Shown here: positions 1 to 12,100 of the stretch, piece after piece
How positions within the stretch are numbered: the stretch's first letter is position 1
Layout of the letters: each line of letters begins with the position of its first letter
Source of the DNA: Cloeon dipterum
Taxonomy: Eukaryota; Arthropoda; Insecta; Ephemeroptera; Baetidae
DNA length: 64,000 bases
Direction: 5' to 3'
Assembly: GCF_949628265.1 (NCBI RefSeq)
Contig: NC_088786.1
Coordinates: forward strand, 42,119,681 to 42,183,680
The notes under the pieces: generated by a model
What the model saw: the letters and a program-made list of their open reading frames with translations, nothing else
Database searches by the model: none
What the model was told of the DNA's origin: nothing
Program-made: the position numbers and the translations under genes

Positions 1-74
1 GGGACCCGGGTTTCAGCATTCGTGCTACTGCCCTTCCCGGTCCTCGGACAGGGATTAAAAGAGCAAAAATATCC

Positions 75-167
75 ATCATGGTACTTTTGATGTGCACCAT
101 CTCGTCGTGCCGCGCCTTCTCCTCCGCGATTCTGAAGAACACAACGCATGGAATATGCAATTCACAC
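75..167 (-). pseudogene. Relic of a C2H2 zinc-finger exon tail
   Basis: On the minus strand this reads as the last finger of the zinc-finger exons at 7,907-8,340 and 20,927-21,375, with CELHIPC followed by an acidic/basic helix and H-x4-H-like residues. No upstream fingers remain, and the reading runs on into unrelated sequence. The same relic occurs in copy 2 at about 13,059-13,152. I read it as a leftover of a gene lost during the expansion of the array. Confidence 0.6.
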
Positions 168-522
168 TTTAGCGGAACAGCACAAGATTGGATTTGTTCG
201 CCAGCAGTGTACTAAGTTATAAGTTACTGGTTTTGAAGTTTCGCAAAACAGACAGGCGATAGAAGCAAAACGTCCGTCTTTTGGTTTCTTCTGGTTGAAT
301 ATTAAATAAATATTACCACCAGCAGATGCTGCCGTGAGATCGAAAATGAATTTCAAAAGCAACTGTGGCTTTTTTTACATATCATGCTTATTTTAAAAGG
401 GAATCCTATAAAAATCAATTAGGCTTTTTTCAAAGAACTGTAAGTTCTTTTTGATTCATTTTTCTACACCAGTAATTTTTATTTCTATTCAAAAAAGAGG
501 TTTTGGGAATCGTCCTTAGCAT

Positions 523-2687
523 TTATCCTGTAAGTGATGACATAAACCCATGATGGCGGTTCTTGTGCACTTTCTCGTCGTGCTGCTCTTTTTCTCCTGC
601 GTTTCCGAAGTACATATTTTTAGGATGTAATTCACAAATCAAGGCATCCTCTGCCACTTAGGACGAGAAGGACACTTTTCGACATGTCTAGAGATTCCTC
701 CACCATCACTCCAAAGTTTTTTACAGAACGGGCAGAACGTCATGCCATTCGGAGGTGTCAGGTCATCGATTTCTTCTTGAGTGTGATCCTTGCGTTTGTG
801 TTCTCTCAGCTTTTCATCAGTATCGAATTCTCGTCCACAAGGATACACATCACAAAACTTCAAATGAGCGTGTATTGAAGTTTTTAGATGACCATTACGC
901 CAACCTTTTCTAGACAATACTTGCGAACAGTAAGGACACTGTACCTCTATGGAACGTTTTGGTTCACCTGGAAAAGTGAAATAAAGAAATTTATTCTTCC
1001 TTTTCTATTTTCTAAAACTGAATATTCGCCTTGGATCGATTAAAGAAACGCTAGACAATTATTTTTCATATAACCTTGGGAAAAACTGACATTATCTTAC
1101 TTGAATTTGGGTTTTTAATAACCTTTTAAAATATTTTTTCATTTCTGCCATCTTTTATCAATTTTTGACTCAAGAGTATTCGGATGAAAATATTTGATCA
1201 TATTCATTTCATTCACCTTCAATGTTATCTGCGTTTGCAGCCACATTTCGGGAGACCTGAGAAGAGGAGGTTGAGGGAAGCTGCGCTAGAGGGTAACGTG
1301 GGCCAAGCAGGGGCGACTGCTGAGCAGCCATTTGCTGGAAATTCATGCTTCCCACTGCTCCCTGATTTGGCGAGAAATATTGGGTCGGTGGGACTAGATT
1401 TCTAATCGGGTATACGAGCGGAGATCGAGGCAGGGTTGCCTGATGTTGAGCAGCATCTCTACCAAAGGTCTGAAGAATCCAATTCTGCAGGAAACCAATG
1501 CCCATCTCTTCACCTGAAATTAAACAGAGAAAACCCGGTACCAAAAACTCTTTGCGAGATTTTCCATTTTGGAAATCAAAATGCTGAAAATAGAGAAAAT
1601 CTGACATGCGATTTACCAGGATTTGGAATGAGAGAAACGGTGTTACGTGAAGTAGCACGCAATCCAGGTGGGCCATTAAAATAATTATTATGATATTCAG
1701 CTGGCATATATGCTTAGATTACTTGCTTATTTCACTTGATTATATTTTTTGGTAAATTTCTAAATACAAATTTGATTTTCTATCTTCCTTTGTGGTTCAG
1801 TATGTGCAAAATTCTTCAATAGATATTAAAGTTTCATTTATAAAAATATTATTTTGTAAATCTACCATCAACGACAGCTATTCCATCCAAACTTTGGGAG
1901 ATCTGAATGTGAGGAGAGGAAGTTGATGGAAGCTGCGCCCAAGGGGAACAGGGGACATGCCAGAGTGTCCTTTGAGGAGCCATTTGCTGGAAATTCGTGC
2001 TTCCTTCACCTCTATTTTGCAACAAATTTTGGGCCAGTGGAATTTGACCTTGAATCTTGAGGCGATTTGAACCGAACGAAGTTCCAGGCAAGTCATTTTC
2101 CACTAAATAATTTTTTTTCAGTTAACGGTAATGGCCGGAAACTGGAAGAGGGTTTCTTACATTGTGAAGTACTTGTTGATGGTTGAGCACTTTCGTATTC
2201 ACGATCCTCCATCCTTTGTCTTTTCATCGTCTGCGATGCTCCGAAACAAGGAGAAGTTTCTCGCGCTGATCGTTCATCTTGTCGTCTTTCAGACGCATTT
2301 GTAACATCAGGGACATTTCCAACGGATTGGATCTGTCCTGTTTGGAATGCAATTGTAGTTTTCAATTTGACAAAATCATTAAACTCTTATAAATGCAAAT
2401 TTCTTGCCAATAAGATTGACAAGAGTCTAGTGTACAGCGTGAAATAAATGTAAAAATAGACTACTTTAAAAGAAACCTACTCATCAGATCAATTGGGGCG
2501 TCGCCGGGTAGCTGTGTCGCTGGTATTTCTGGGGTTAGCCATTCTTCCTCAACTTCTGACTCTGGGCTAGGGATTTATGGGGAATAAATCAGTGAAAAAT
2601 CAATGCTCATTTAAGATTGTACCTTTGACGGTCAGTTTCAGAGGTTGAAATCTGGATTTTCCTCGGTATTCCTTTTTTCCGACCCAT
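523..2687 (-). pseudogene. Type I low-complexity/C2H2 zinc-finger gene, copy 1, frameshifted in the finger exon
   Basis: The start is ATG at 2,687 (MGRKKGIPRK). Exons on the minus strand are 2,687-2,623, 2,566-2,481, 2,337-2,161, 2,102-1,866, 1,700-1,617, 1,513-1,217 and 967-523. From the second exon on, each internal exon ends in phase 1 and all keep one open frame. The middle exons are rich in Q, N, P and S and contain the repeated phrases NFQQMA and AQLPSTSS; they look disordered. The last exon has fingers beginning CPYC and FCDVYPC and a third CPFC unit. A 2-base insertion near 646-652 relative to copy 2 shifts the frame after PKWQ, giving a stop at 639 and losing the last finger (CELHPKN...). 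The family is unknown to me; DNA- or RNA-binding is inferred only from the fingers. It may still make a truncated protein. Confidence 0.7.
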
Positions 2688-2999
2688 TATCTCACATCAA
2701 AATCTTTCACAGATGAGAGTAATCGCAACGGTTGTGTTGCCCGGAGAAGAGAATTCGCCTCACTGATAATGAGAACAGCAGAAAAAATTCGAACGATTCT
2801 CGGCTATCAAAACGCAGTTTTTAAATCTTTTACCGCCCTTCAGGGAATTGGCTTCTTTTGTTGAATACAAATTCGATTCTTTGTAAAGAATAATCGGCTT
2901 CTTTGCTTAAATATATTATATTTTCAGAGTGGACGTGAGAAAAGATATGAAAAGGTCGAACTTTATTGAACTAATATATTAAAGATATTTATTTTACTC

Positions 3000-3840
3000 T
3001 ATGGTGGGTTACGCTTTTGTTAGCGTATGCAGCCTGCACGGAAGGTCACTTTTGCTCCCCTTCCGTCGCAGCAGCGATTGTCGTACTCTCTTGCCAGCAG
3101 CAGATATTAATCCACTCACCTAATTGCCACTGAACGTACGTTAAAAACTGCGGCACTGAAATGTAAATGAATGAGGAATATTAATCAGCATATTCGCAAG
3201 CAAAACAAAGAAAATTGCGCTCTATTTAATGCTGCCAATTTTTAAAACTTTATAGTTCTGTTATACTGAATATTAAATATACCAAGAGGAAATTTTATTC
3301 TGTGCTCATATTCGAGCGACTGGTGAGTAATTTTTGTAAAATCCTACAATTAGTAAAACTCGTATAAATTATTTTCGGCAGTTTCACTTTGCAAATTATT
3401 AGACAAAATATTTGCTAGTCTGGATTTTAATAACAATATACATATTAGCAGCAACGTGAATGCTGTGTCAAAATTCTGATTGAATTTATTTCAGTGGTAA
3501 AATGGTTGTGAGACAAAAGGGGAATTTTCCAATAAAACGATCAATTGATTTAATTCGTGGCCATAAATATATTTATTAGTTACTTATCCAAGATGATATT
3601 TAAAACTAAGCCAGCCGTAGAACTTAAGCCGCGCTGTGTTCTATCTGTCGATACTCGGTGAATATTTTATTCCGCCATCGATTCTAACACAAAAACTATT
3701 TCTGACAGAAGTTGCATGGCTTTTGGGATAATTTTAATTCGATAATTATCTAGGTTTCAATTTTGTTGATATGAATTGCATTGAAAATTAAGATGAGCCA
3801 CAATTAATACTCACATTAGGTCAAATTATGCCCACTGTAC
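3000..3840. repeat. Spacer module S1, paralogous to 6,955-7,770
   Basis: This intergenic segment matches 6,955-7,770 at moderate identity, for example around the shared phrases GCGACTGGTGAG and TGAATATTAAATATACCA. It recurs in copy 2 at about 15,985-16,815. It separates successive minus-strand zinc-finger genes, so it may carry 3' or promoter elements. No coding sequence is supported. Confidence 0.7.
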
Positions 3841-4089
3841 AGCAACAGAGGATCCTATGTTCGAAATGACAGGAAAGACACGGTATAAAAATTTGGAGGA
3901 TGCGAGAATTGGAGAAGAATTCCCGTCATTTCTCTCAATCTTGAGATTTCCAAAGCAGGCAAAGAAAAGGCAGTTCAGTGATTCCAAGACAAAATTCTTT
4001 TCAACTGCTGCGAATGCTGAGAATGAGTCAGCTGGCAGTCGAGGTTTATTTCGACGAGCCGTGTTACTTCGAGAATAAGGCCACCCCAA
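3841..4089. repeat. Repeat module shared with 10,680-10,870
   Basis: The segment containing GGAGAAGAATTCCCGTCATT also occurs at about 10,690 and in copy 2 at about 16,890. Both strands have short open frames here, but neither has splice context or a recognisable domain. I treat it as duplicated noncoding sequence between genes. Confidence 0.55.
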
Positions 4090-4420
4090 TGCTAAACGAA
4101 AGAGAGGCTGACAGCACCATTTAAGAGAATATAGGTCTTTGATTTTAAAATTTATTTAAGCTCTATGTATGTGCTTTTAATTTATTGCTGGGTTTTTCAA
4201 GTAATTAATGGCAACCTGTTAAAAGCAAAAAAGCGCTGTTTTTACCAAAGCATAGCTGTAGGTTTATTTCTGATACATTTTTACATCACCAGGAATTATT
4301 TCTAATGAAAAAGAAGTTTTGGGAATCGTCCTTAGCATTTAGCCTGTAAGTGACGAAATAAGCTCATGCGATGGTTTTTGTGCACTTTCTCGTCGTGCTG
4401 CGCTTCCGAAGTGCATATTT

Positions 4421-6110
4421 TTAGAATGTAATTGACATCATATGAGTCCTTTGGGGAGATCTGGCAGTCTCAACTCCGGGATTCACTAAAAAATGTGTTG
4501 GAAAATGAATAATTTTATAATATTTAAGAACTTCCAATTTACTTTTCTGTTTATCACTCGGCGGAACTTGATTATTTATTGCAACCTGGTGTTGTGTCCG
4601 AAACGTAGGATCGCAGGTACGCATTTGTTTTTGTAAATATGCAAAAAACGCAGCTTGAAAACCCGTGTATCTTCCTGAAGCAGTAAATATCGGCTGGGCT
4701 GCAGTGTCCATTTGTTCTGGGCGTCTCTCTTCGGGTTGATATCCATCGGGTGCAGTTCCAGACAAGTTTTTGGCCCCTATTTTTAGAAAATATAAATATT
4801 ATCATGAATTGTAGGTTACGAATTCTTGTTACAAAGAGCTGAACTTGTCGAGGCGTCTGCAATTCCAACACCAGAATCCGTCATCCTTTGTGTTTTGGCC
4901 GGATTTAATTCTCCAGAATGATTCGAGGTTTCTTGTTGATTTTGAGCATCGTTGGAATCATCAGATTCTTCTGGGTGATTACAAACAGGAATTTTAATAG
5001 GCGTAACAATAAACGTATCTCTGAAGATATAATTCATGTTACTATACTCTCGGAATAATTAATAAAACCAAAAATATCATCATTGCGTTTCGAATTTTGG
5101 CACGAAAATATGTTTGATACTAGTTAACATCGTTAATATAAAAAATGATCTCATAAAATAAAATCGACCAAGAACATATTTGTTCTGGTATATGTGTGGC
5201 GCTAAACCTCTGCATTAAAATTGTGCGCTTCAGTTATTGACGACTAACTTTAAGGAATTTAAAAATTCCGCAACAGAACCTTGTAATGCATCATCTGATG
5301 ATGCATATTGTGGAGTGCTCCACGATTGGCCAGCTCCAAAGGCAGAGAGGGGTTGTCGGGTGTTTGTGTGACCGGCATTATCTATAGAATTAGATTTTAG
5401 GAGGGTTAGATGTTAGGTATTTATCTAGTTTTTCTAGAGACCTGGAACATTCCATGAATCACATTGCGTTTCCTTGACTTGGAAACCGTCTATTTTTCCT
5501 GAAAAAATTAATTCTGCGATTCATATAAAACAAAGAGTTTGCCGCTATATACCTGAATTTGAATAAAACAGATTTTCATCGAGTATATCCTGCAAATCAG
5601 AAGGAAGTTGAAAATCCTGTATTCCATCTGGAACGCTTTGTAGCAGCGGCCATGCTGCTTCCTGATCCTGGTTTATTGGTGCAGGCACTACAGATTGCTC
5701 GATTTGATCCACTGGATAAAAAAAATCATTCTTAAAGAGCTCAAAAATGTAACATTGTTTAACATACAGAGATGCGATTATCGTTCACTAAAATAGAATG
5801 CGAATAAAATAACTCCTGAAAACCTTTTGTCACGATTGAAACTTTAAAATTTTATCGCGACGAGTTTGTTGTGGAAGCTTATATCAGGGAAATTCCAAAA
5901 CCTTTCAGAAATTTAAATATTTTCTCACTTGTTCCGTGATGAGGCAATGGCTGCAAATCATTGCCGTGTAGAACCATCTGATGGCTCTGACCCGGAAGCT
6001 GCTGTCGATTTTGTTCATCTGCGGAATAGGTTAAATACAAAACTTGGTCACACCAAAGAAGGAAAGTTATTGAGGACAAAATCTCAATTTTTACCTGTTT
6101 CACGGTCCAT
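4421..6110 (-). CDS. Type II low-complexity gene, copy 1, zinc fingers deleted
   Basis: The start is ATG at 6,110 (MDRET). Exons are 6,110-6,095, 6,018-5,929, 5,711-5,553, 5,498-5,442, 5,381-5,280, 4,970-4,833, 4,776-4,543 and 4,485-4,421. Every internal exon is phase 1-1 with GT-AG ends, giving about 290 residues rich in Q, N, S and P. The exons match those of the fingered gene at 7,907-10,570 one by one (TNTRQP...QSWSTPQY; SGTAPDGYQPEERR). In that relative the short exon ending SPQRT is spliced to a finger exon. Here a deletion fuses it straight to the tail of the finger exon, giving a stop after HMMSITF, so the product would have no fingers. The donor of exon 7 also moved: the usual AGTG/GTAAAC is GATAAAC, and the next GTAAAT keeps phase 1. 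Function unknown. Confidence 0.6.
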
Positions 6111-6388
6111 GCCAGTAAAGTAAAATTTACCTCTGCTCTAAATCTGAAACACGTGATTAACCGCTGATCGTACGAAACAAACTGGCACCGAACTAAGGAA
6201 TAAGATGGATGGGGGGTGGGGATTGTTGGCAGATGCGCAAGCGCGCTAAACGATGGAAAATGGCGCTCTGCAGTGTTGCCAAGTTTCATTTAGTAAAATA
6301 ATTTGGTGAAAGCAGAGACCGATACAGGGTGACAATGGATGAAACTAGCAGTTGATTGATAAACAATTAGTCGTTCATTCAAAGATCG

Positions 6389-6955
6389 CGCGTCACCGTA
6401 GATGCGGCCACGCGTCACCGTAGAAGGCCACGCGTCACCGTAGAAGGCCACGCGTCACCGTAGAAGGCCACGCGTCACCGTAGAAGGCCACGCGTCATCG
6501 TAGAAGGCCACGCGTCACCGTAGATGCGGCCACGCGTCACCGTAGAGCGGCCACGCGTTACCGTAGAAGGCCACGCGTCACCGTAGAAGGCCACGCGTCA
6601 CCGTAGAAGGCCACGCGTCACCGTAGAAGGCCACGCGTCACCGTAGAAGGCCACGCGTCACCGTAGAAGGCCACGCGTCACCGTAGAAGGCCACGCGTCA
6701 CCGTAGAAGGCCACGCGTCACCGTAGACGCGGCCACGCGTCACCGTAGACGCGGCCACGCGTCACCGTAGATGCGGCCACGCGTCACCGTAGAGCGGCCA
6801 CGCGTCACCGTAGATGCGGCCACGCGTCACCGTAGAGCGGCCACGCGTCACCGTAGAGCGGCCACGCGTCACCGTAGATGCGGCCACGCGTCACCGTAGA
6901 TGCGGCCACGCGTCACCGTTGATGCGGCCACGCGTCACCGTAGAAGGCCACTTTT
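6389..6955. repeat. CpG-rich minisatellite, 20/21/22-bp units, copy 1
   Basis: About 27 tandem units of the core GGCCACGCGTCACCGTAG are joined by short variable linkers (AA, AGC, ATGC, ACGC), giving unit lengths of 20, 21 or 22 bp. Nearly every unit has an MluI-type ACGCGT and several CpGs, in sharp contrast to the AT-rich surroundings. A central block is homogenised to the 20-bp AAGGCC form. The array begins about 280 bp upstream of the start codon of the type II gene at 6,110 and ends exactly in the conserved spacer S2. Open frames through it are repeat artefacts. Confidence 0.95.
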
Positions 6956-7770
6956 GTCAGCTTGTGCAGTCTGAACGGCAAGTCACTTTTGCTTCCCCTC
7001 CCGTGTCGTACTCACTTGCCCTGCAGCAGAAGTAAAATCCACTCACCTATAGTTCCCGCTGATGGCACGCTACAAAATGGCACTGAAATATGAATAGACT
7101 AAGTAGATTACCGGAATAAATGCGCAAGCGTAAAATACGGTGAAATTAGCATTTTGCAGTGTTTCCAACTTCACTAAAATAAATTTTTAGAACTATATAT
7201 GTACTTCTATGAGACTGAATATTAAATATACCATCATAAGAAATGTTATTCTGTGCCCAACTCCCGCAGCGACTGGTGAGCTATTTTTGTAATTTCTTAC
7301 AACTATATCAATCAATTATTATCGACGGTTGCAATTTGCAAATTTGTAGGAAAAATATTTGATAGTCTGAATTCTTATAATAATGAGTTATTAGCAGCGT
7401 CGTGTATGCAACGTCAAATTCTGATCGAATTTATTTCAGCGGTAAAAAGGGATATTTTCAAATTAAACGATCGAATGAAATCGTGGCCGTAAAACATTTA
7501 TTAGTTATTGATCCAAAATGATATTTACAATTAAGCCAGCCATAGAGCTTTAGCTGCTGTGTTCTATCTATCGATTCGGTGCATGTTTTATTCAGCCATC
7601 GGTTCTAACACAAAATGCTATTTCTGACAGTAGTTGCTTGGCTTTTTGGATAATTTTAATTCGGTATTATCTACGTTTTAATTTTGTTGATATGAATTGC
7701 ATTGAAAATTAAGATGGGCCACAATTAATACTCAAACTCACATTAGGTCAAATTATGCCCACTATACAGA
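6955..7770. repeat. Spacer module S2, paralogous to S1
   Basis: This segment is homologous to 3,000-3,840, starting with GTCACTTTTGC and a CAGCAG-containing stretch and continuing to the phrase CCCACTATACAG. It lies between the minisatellite and the 3' end of the next minus-strand zinc-finger gene. In copy 2 it spans about 19,966-20,780, with identity dropping after about 20.5 kb. No gene is seen. Confidence 0.65.
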
Positions 7771-7906
7771 TTTATAAAAATGCGAATCAATTTGGCCACT
7801 ATATTGACAAGGCCATACAATTTTTTTGAAACCTATGCATCACCAGGAATTTCCTAATCACACTTAAGTTTTGAGTCTTGAGCTTTTTGCTGGAAAGAGG
7901 AAAAGA

Positions 7907-10570
7907 CTATATATTATGGTTCTTGTGCACCGTCTCGTCATGCTGCGCCTTCTCCTCCGCGTTTCTGAAGTACATAGTGCATGGGATATGCAATTCACAC
8001 TCGTGGACGTCCGATGCTGAGTCACGTTTTAAACAAGTTCGGACGTGGCCATGAGCACTATTTGATGGAATTGAATTTTTGCAGAACGGACAGACTGTGT
8101 AAGGATGAAGTTCTACTCCAGTTCTCTCTCTTAACACTTTGTCTCTATCAGTCTTGTGATCCTTCTCTATGTGATGCTCCAGCTCTTCCGGTGTTTCGAA
8201 ATCTCGTCCGCAATAGTAAACCATGCAAAAGTGCAAATCATCGTGTATGCTAGATATATGTCTACGCAAATTTTGAGCGTTGGACAATTTGTCTACACAG
8301 TGAGGGCACTGAATCTTTCCGCCGGGTTCCTTCGATCCACCTAGAAAATGAGAATAAAAAGAACCGTGATGATTTGGGTTTCGACATAAAACACTATAAT
8401 CGTGCACCACATCATCATCCATTATTCACAAAGAATTATGATTTATACCTTGCTTAAGAGTCCTTTGGGGAGATGTGGCAGTTTCAGCGCCAGGATTTCC
8501 TAAAAATGTGTAGGAAAATCAATTATTTTAGAATATTTAAATAATTCCTATTTGATTTTCTGTTTACCACTCGAACTTGGAGGAGAGAGCAGATGCTTTT
8601 GATTTGTTGCAACCTGGTTCTTTGTCCCAATCGTTGGATTCATTTGTTTTTGGTAATTATATGCTTGGTTGGGAAAATATGCATAGGCCTGCTGAATACC
8701 CGCGTGTCCTCCCGAAGTTGTAAACATCGGGAGGGCTGGAGTAACCATTTGTTCTTGGCGTCTCTGTCGTTCGGGTCGATTTACACCGGGCGCAGCTCCA
8801 GGCAAGTAATTGGCCCCTATTTTTAGAAATGTTAATATGTTCATGATTAAAGGTTCCAAAGTGTTCATACATGGAGCTGGACTGGTCGAAGTGTGAGAAT
8901 TTTCCACTCCAAATACCTTTGAATGCAACTCTCCGGAACGATTTAGAGTTTCTCGTCGACTTTGGGAATCGTAGGAATAATAAAATCCTTTTGGTTGTTT
9001 GCCAACTGTAATGGTTAACTGTGTAAATAGTATTCCTTTGTATAGGATTAGGATCCTTCTAGTAACGGATATAATAAAAACAATTTATTTTCTTATAATT
9101 TAATAACGATTTTTCAGATCAGTAGTAAAATTTAAGATTATCTGAATTGTCTGAATTAAATTTCTAATGCTAATGCTGAATTCATGTGTCATAATTTAAT
9201 TAAAATGAAAATCAAAACCGTTCTATAAAATATGGTATTATTAACTGATCATTTGTAAAATTACCGCTTTTCAAACAGTTTTTGTACAACCTGAAATATT
9301 GAATTCGATAATTATTCTCTAATAGTTCTATACAGAATTTTTCATTTGACTCTTTTTATTATAGAAATTGAAGGGAATGAGAATTATTAGAATGAAATAT
9401 TCCTCCAAGCATGATATAACTTGTTCTAGAAAATATAGATGTAGTACCAAATTAAAACTATGGATCAATCTACCATTTTGGGGAACATTTGCCGCATAAT
9501 ATGGCGATTCTTGATGAAGCCTTGCTTCAGGGTAAGGTGCATTCCGTGGCGGATGATGAAAGGAACTTTGGCCGTAGTCCTGAGAGAACTGACTCTGTTG
9601 GAATGCAATGCTTTCTGCACCTGGAAATATATTATTAAATGGTTCCAAAGATTAAAAATGAATTGTTCGCTTCGCAGTTATTTAGTAGTTTACAGAATTT
9701 AAAAGTTTTGCAAGATCACCTTGAGCTGTTTGGGTTGCTGAATAAACCGAATCATATTGCGGAGTGTCCCACGACTGTCCATCTAAATAGGAACATGGGG
9801 GTTGTTGGGTGTTTGTATAAAAGTTGGAATTGTCTAGATAAAATTAAAGTTTAGTATTTTTAGAGGAATTCATCTCTTTTTTAATGACCTGTGCAATTCC
9901 AGGAGTTGCTTTGTTGTCCCTCAACTTGGAAACCGGAATAATTTCCTGAAAAAATATTTTGCACTTAATTGGAAACTAAGGATAATGTCGCGAGAGATCT
10001 ACCTGAATTATAACTAATGATATTTTCTGTACCCATGCCCTGAAAATAAGGAGGTTCAATAGAATCCTGACTTCCATGTGGAAGGTCTTGCTGCTGCTGC
10101 CCCGCTGCTCCCTGGCCCTGGAGCAAATAAGGTTGCTCGTGTTGATTCGCTGGAAAAAATGCAATCCCAAAAAGCTGTATAAGTAAATATGTATTATAAC
10201 TATGGAATTGCAATCTGCAATTCCCGCATTTCAAATAAATTTAAAATATACTTTGGGTGCTTTAAACCAAGCTATTTTTCTATCGCGACATGAGTTTTAT
10301 TTTTAAGCTGCCGTGTGTAAAAGTTAGAACTTTAGAGGAAGATTCAAATAACTAAATAGATTTTAAAATATTTTCTCACTTGTTCCGGAATGAGGATATG
10401 GTTGTGAATCATTGCCGTATTGATCTTCCTGCTGTATTTGATTACTATGGCCCGGATAATGCTGCCAATTTGGCCCATCTGCGGAACACAGATTTAATAC
10501 CGGCCGCAGTGCAATTGAAGAAACTAACGGACATAATATCCAAATTTTTACCTTTTCTTCCCTCGGCCAT
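7907..10570 (-). CDS. Type II low-complexity C2H2 zinc-finger gene, intact
   Basis: The start is ATG at 10,570 (MAEGRK), with the donor directly after at 10,552. Later phase-1 exons encode Q/N/P/S-rich segments: one with GQQQQDLPHG near 10,016-10,150, TNTQQPPCSYLDGQSWDTPQ near 9,720-9,840, a GAESIAFQQSQ exon near 9,465-9,620, SYDSQSRRETLNRSGE near 8,870-8,985, a GAAPGVNRPERQ exon near 8,572-8,818, and a short SPQRTLKQ exon near 8,450-8,500. The last exon, 8,340-7,907, starts at a TTTCTAG acceptor and has four C2H2-type units: CPHC..H..H, FCMVYYC..H..H, CPFC..H..C and CELHIPC..H..H. Nucleic-acid binding is inferred; low-complexity plus finger architecture suggests a regulatory or condensate-forming protein. 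It is the intact reference for the damaged paralogues next to it. Confidence 0.75.
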
Positions 10571-10679
10571 GTCCGTAAAATTCTGCTCTGAAACTGAAAC
10601 ACGTGAATACTACTGCCGACCGTAAGCTATACAGAGAGGAAAAGTGACATGTGATGGATGCGCAGCGGGTCCGCGATAA

Positions 10680-10870
10680 AATTGGGAAGATGCGAGAAAT
10701 GGAGAAGAATTCCCGTCATTTATCGCATTTTTCAGGCTTTCAAAGGTTTAATAGAAAAGGTATTTCAGATATTCCAAGAAAATATCCCTTGTAAAATGAA
10801 GTAGAAGTTGACAGATTTGTACAGGGAATTTCTTTCGAACAGCCGTGTCACTTCGAGATTAATTCCTCGC
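10680..10870. repeat. Diverged copy of the 3,841-4,089 module
   Basis: It shares GATGCGAGAAATGGAGAAGA and the following GAATTCCCGTCATT with the module at 3,890, and the end phrase CCGTGT..ACTTCGAGA. Here it lies about 110 bp upstream of the fingered type II gene rather than downstream of a gene. It marks the edge of an older duplication. Confidence 0.5.
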
Positions 10871-11158
10871 CGTCCCGCCGATGACGAGCGACAGATCTGA
10901 AACAGAACCATATAAATAAAATGAGAAAATTTGTTAAAGTTATGAAAATGTTTTTTTCTAATTTTCAAATTTTTCTCTGCATGAAAGAGGCTGTTTGTTT
11001 TTTGTTTGACTTATAGTTAAAAATAAGTAGAAATTCAAATCATTAAAAGATCACCTTTCATAATCCTTTGGAAATCCATTGTTTTAAAAGGATCAAATCA
11101 AAAGGAAAAAGAGGATCATGTAATTTTTCTTTTGATCGCGTCCTTTGTTCAATTAGGA

Positions 11159-11397
11159 AAAAATAATTTTATTTTAATCAGATAATGGAACGGGGAAAGC
11201 CTGATTAAAACCAAATAAATAGTCTTTTAAGCCTCACCAATTCGATCGCTCAGAGTTTCCTCTCAAAAACACCTGATTTTCGTAGCGTCACCCACGATAC
11301 TGAAGGTTCATTCGGTTAACTCAGGGCGCGTGAGCCAGGTGGCAGGATAGTCGGTGACGCCTTTTCTTCTTTAACGGTCTTTGGCGCGTAAAAATAA
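11159..11397. repeat. ~230-bp dispersed repeat, copy a
   Basis: This contains TTTTCGTAGCGTCA, GAAGGTTCATTCGGTTAACTC, GAGCCAGGTGGCAGG and GTCGGTGACGCC in fixed order. The same order recurs at 11,866-12,100 and, shorter, at 12,430-12,582. No coding potential is convincing. Confidence 0.85.
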
Positions 11398-11865
11398 AAA
11401 ATTCTAAACTACTGCACGTGTAGGTTATGTTTTTCCAAGTCAAAATATTTCGCTTAAAATAATAATTTCGGTACACACTCTCAGCTAAAATAAACTTGCG
11501 ATGCTGGTATTTCAATGATTGTATTAGACACGAGATACTCAGGGTCGCAGATATTCCCATTTGAAAATTTGTGTAACCTATATTTTTGCTGATTTTTTCG
11601 ATTTTTTCCCATAGGGTCCGAATAATTGGAGAATTGAATTCTTCTTATTTCCGCGTATGAATATAATTTCCAGGCATAGGTTGATTAAATTAATATTTAT
11701 AAACAGATTCCTGCAGAGAAGGTAATGTAACCTTTTTCAGTGAATCTTTACTGTAACAGGAGTGCCCGAAGTTCCAAATTAATTTTTTTCTCACAAACGG
11801 GAGTTAAAATTCTCTTAAAATGGAGCATTCACCATTTTCAACTAAATATTTGTTTTAACAACAAA

Positions 11866-12100
11866 TAATCTTATTTTAATCAGATAATAGAACGTTAAAA
11901 GCCTGATTAAAACCAAATAAATAGTCTTTTTAGCCTCACCAATTTGATCGCTCAGAGTTCCCTCTCAAAATCACCTGATTTTCGTAGCGTCATCCACAAT
12001 ACTGAAGGTTCATTCGGTTAACTCAGGGCGTGTGAGCCAGGTGGCAGGTTAGTCGGTGACGCCTTTTCTTTTCCAACGGTCAATGGCGGGTAAAATTAAA
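11866..12100. repeat. ~230-bp dispersed repeat, copy b
   Basis: Near full-length match to 11,159-11,397, starting in TTATTTTAATCAGATAATAG and ending after GGTCAATGGCGGGTAAAATT. It has the same orientation and lies about 700 bp from copy a. Confidence 0.85.

Larger units (their letters stand above)
1..7560. repeat. Copy 1 of a recent ~7.5-kb tandem segmental duplication
   Basis: This stretch matches 12,985 to about 20,575 with only a few differences per 100 bases by eye, in genes, introns and spacers alike. The true left edge lies outside the window because homology is already present at base 1. Identity falls clearly beyond about 7.5 kb (versus 20.5 kb), where the downstream genes are still related but much more diverged. 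The recent duplication is therefore nested in an older one. Confidence 0.9.

Noticed and set aside
6389..6955. CRISPR-like array of short repeats
   Set aside because: There are no unique spacers; units are directly adjacent, and the genome is eukaryotic.
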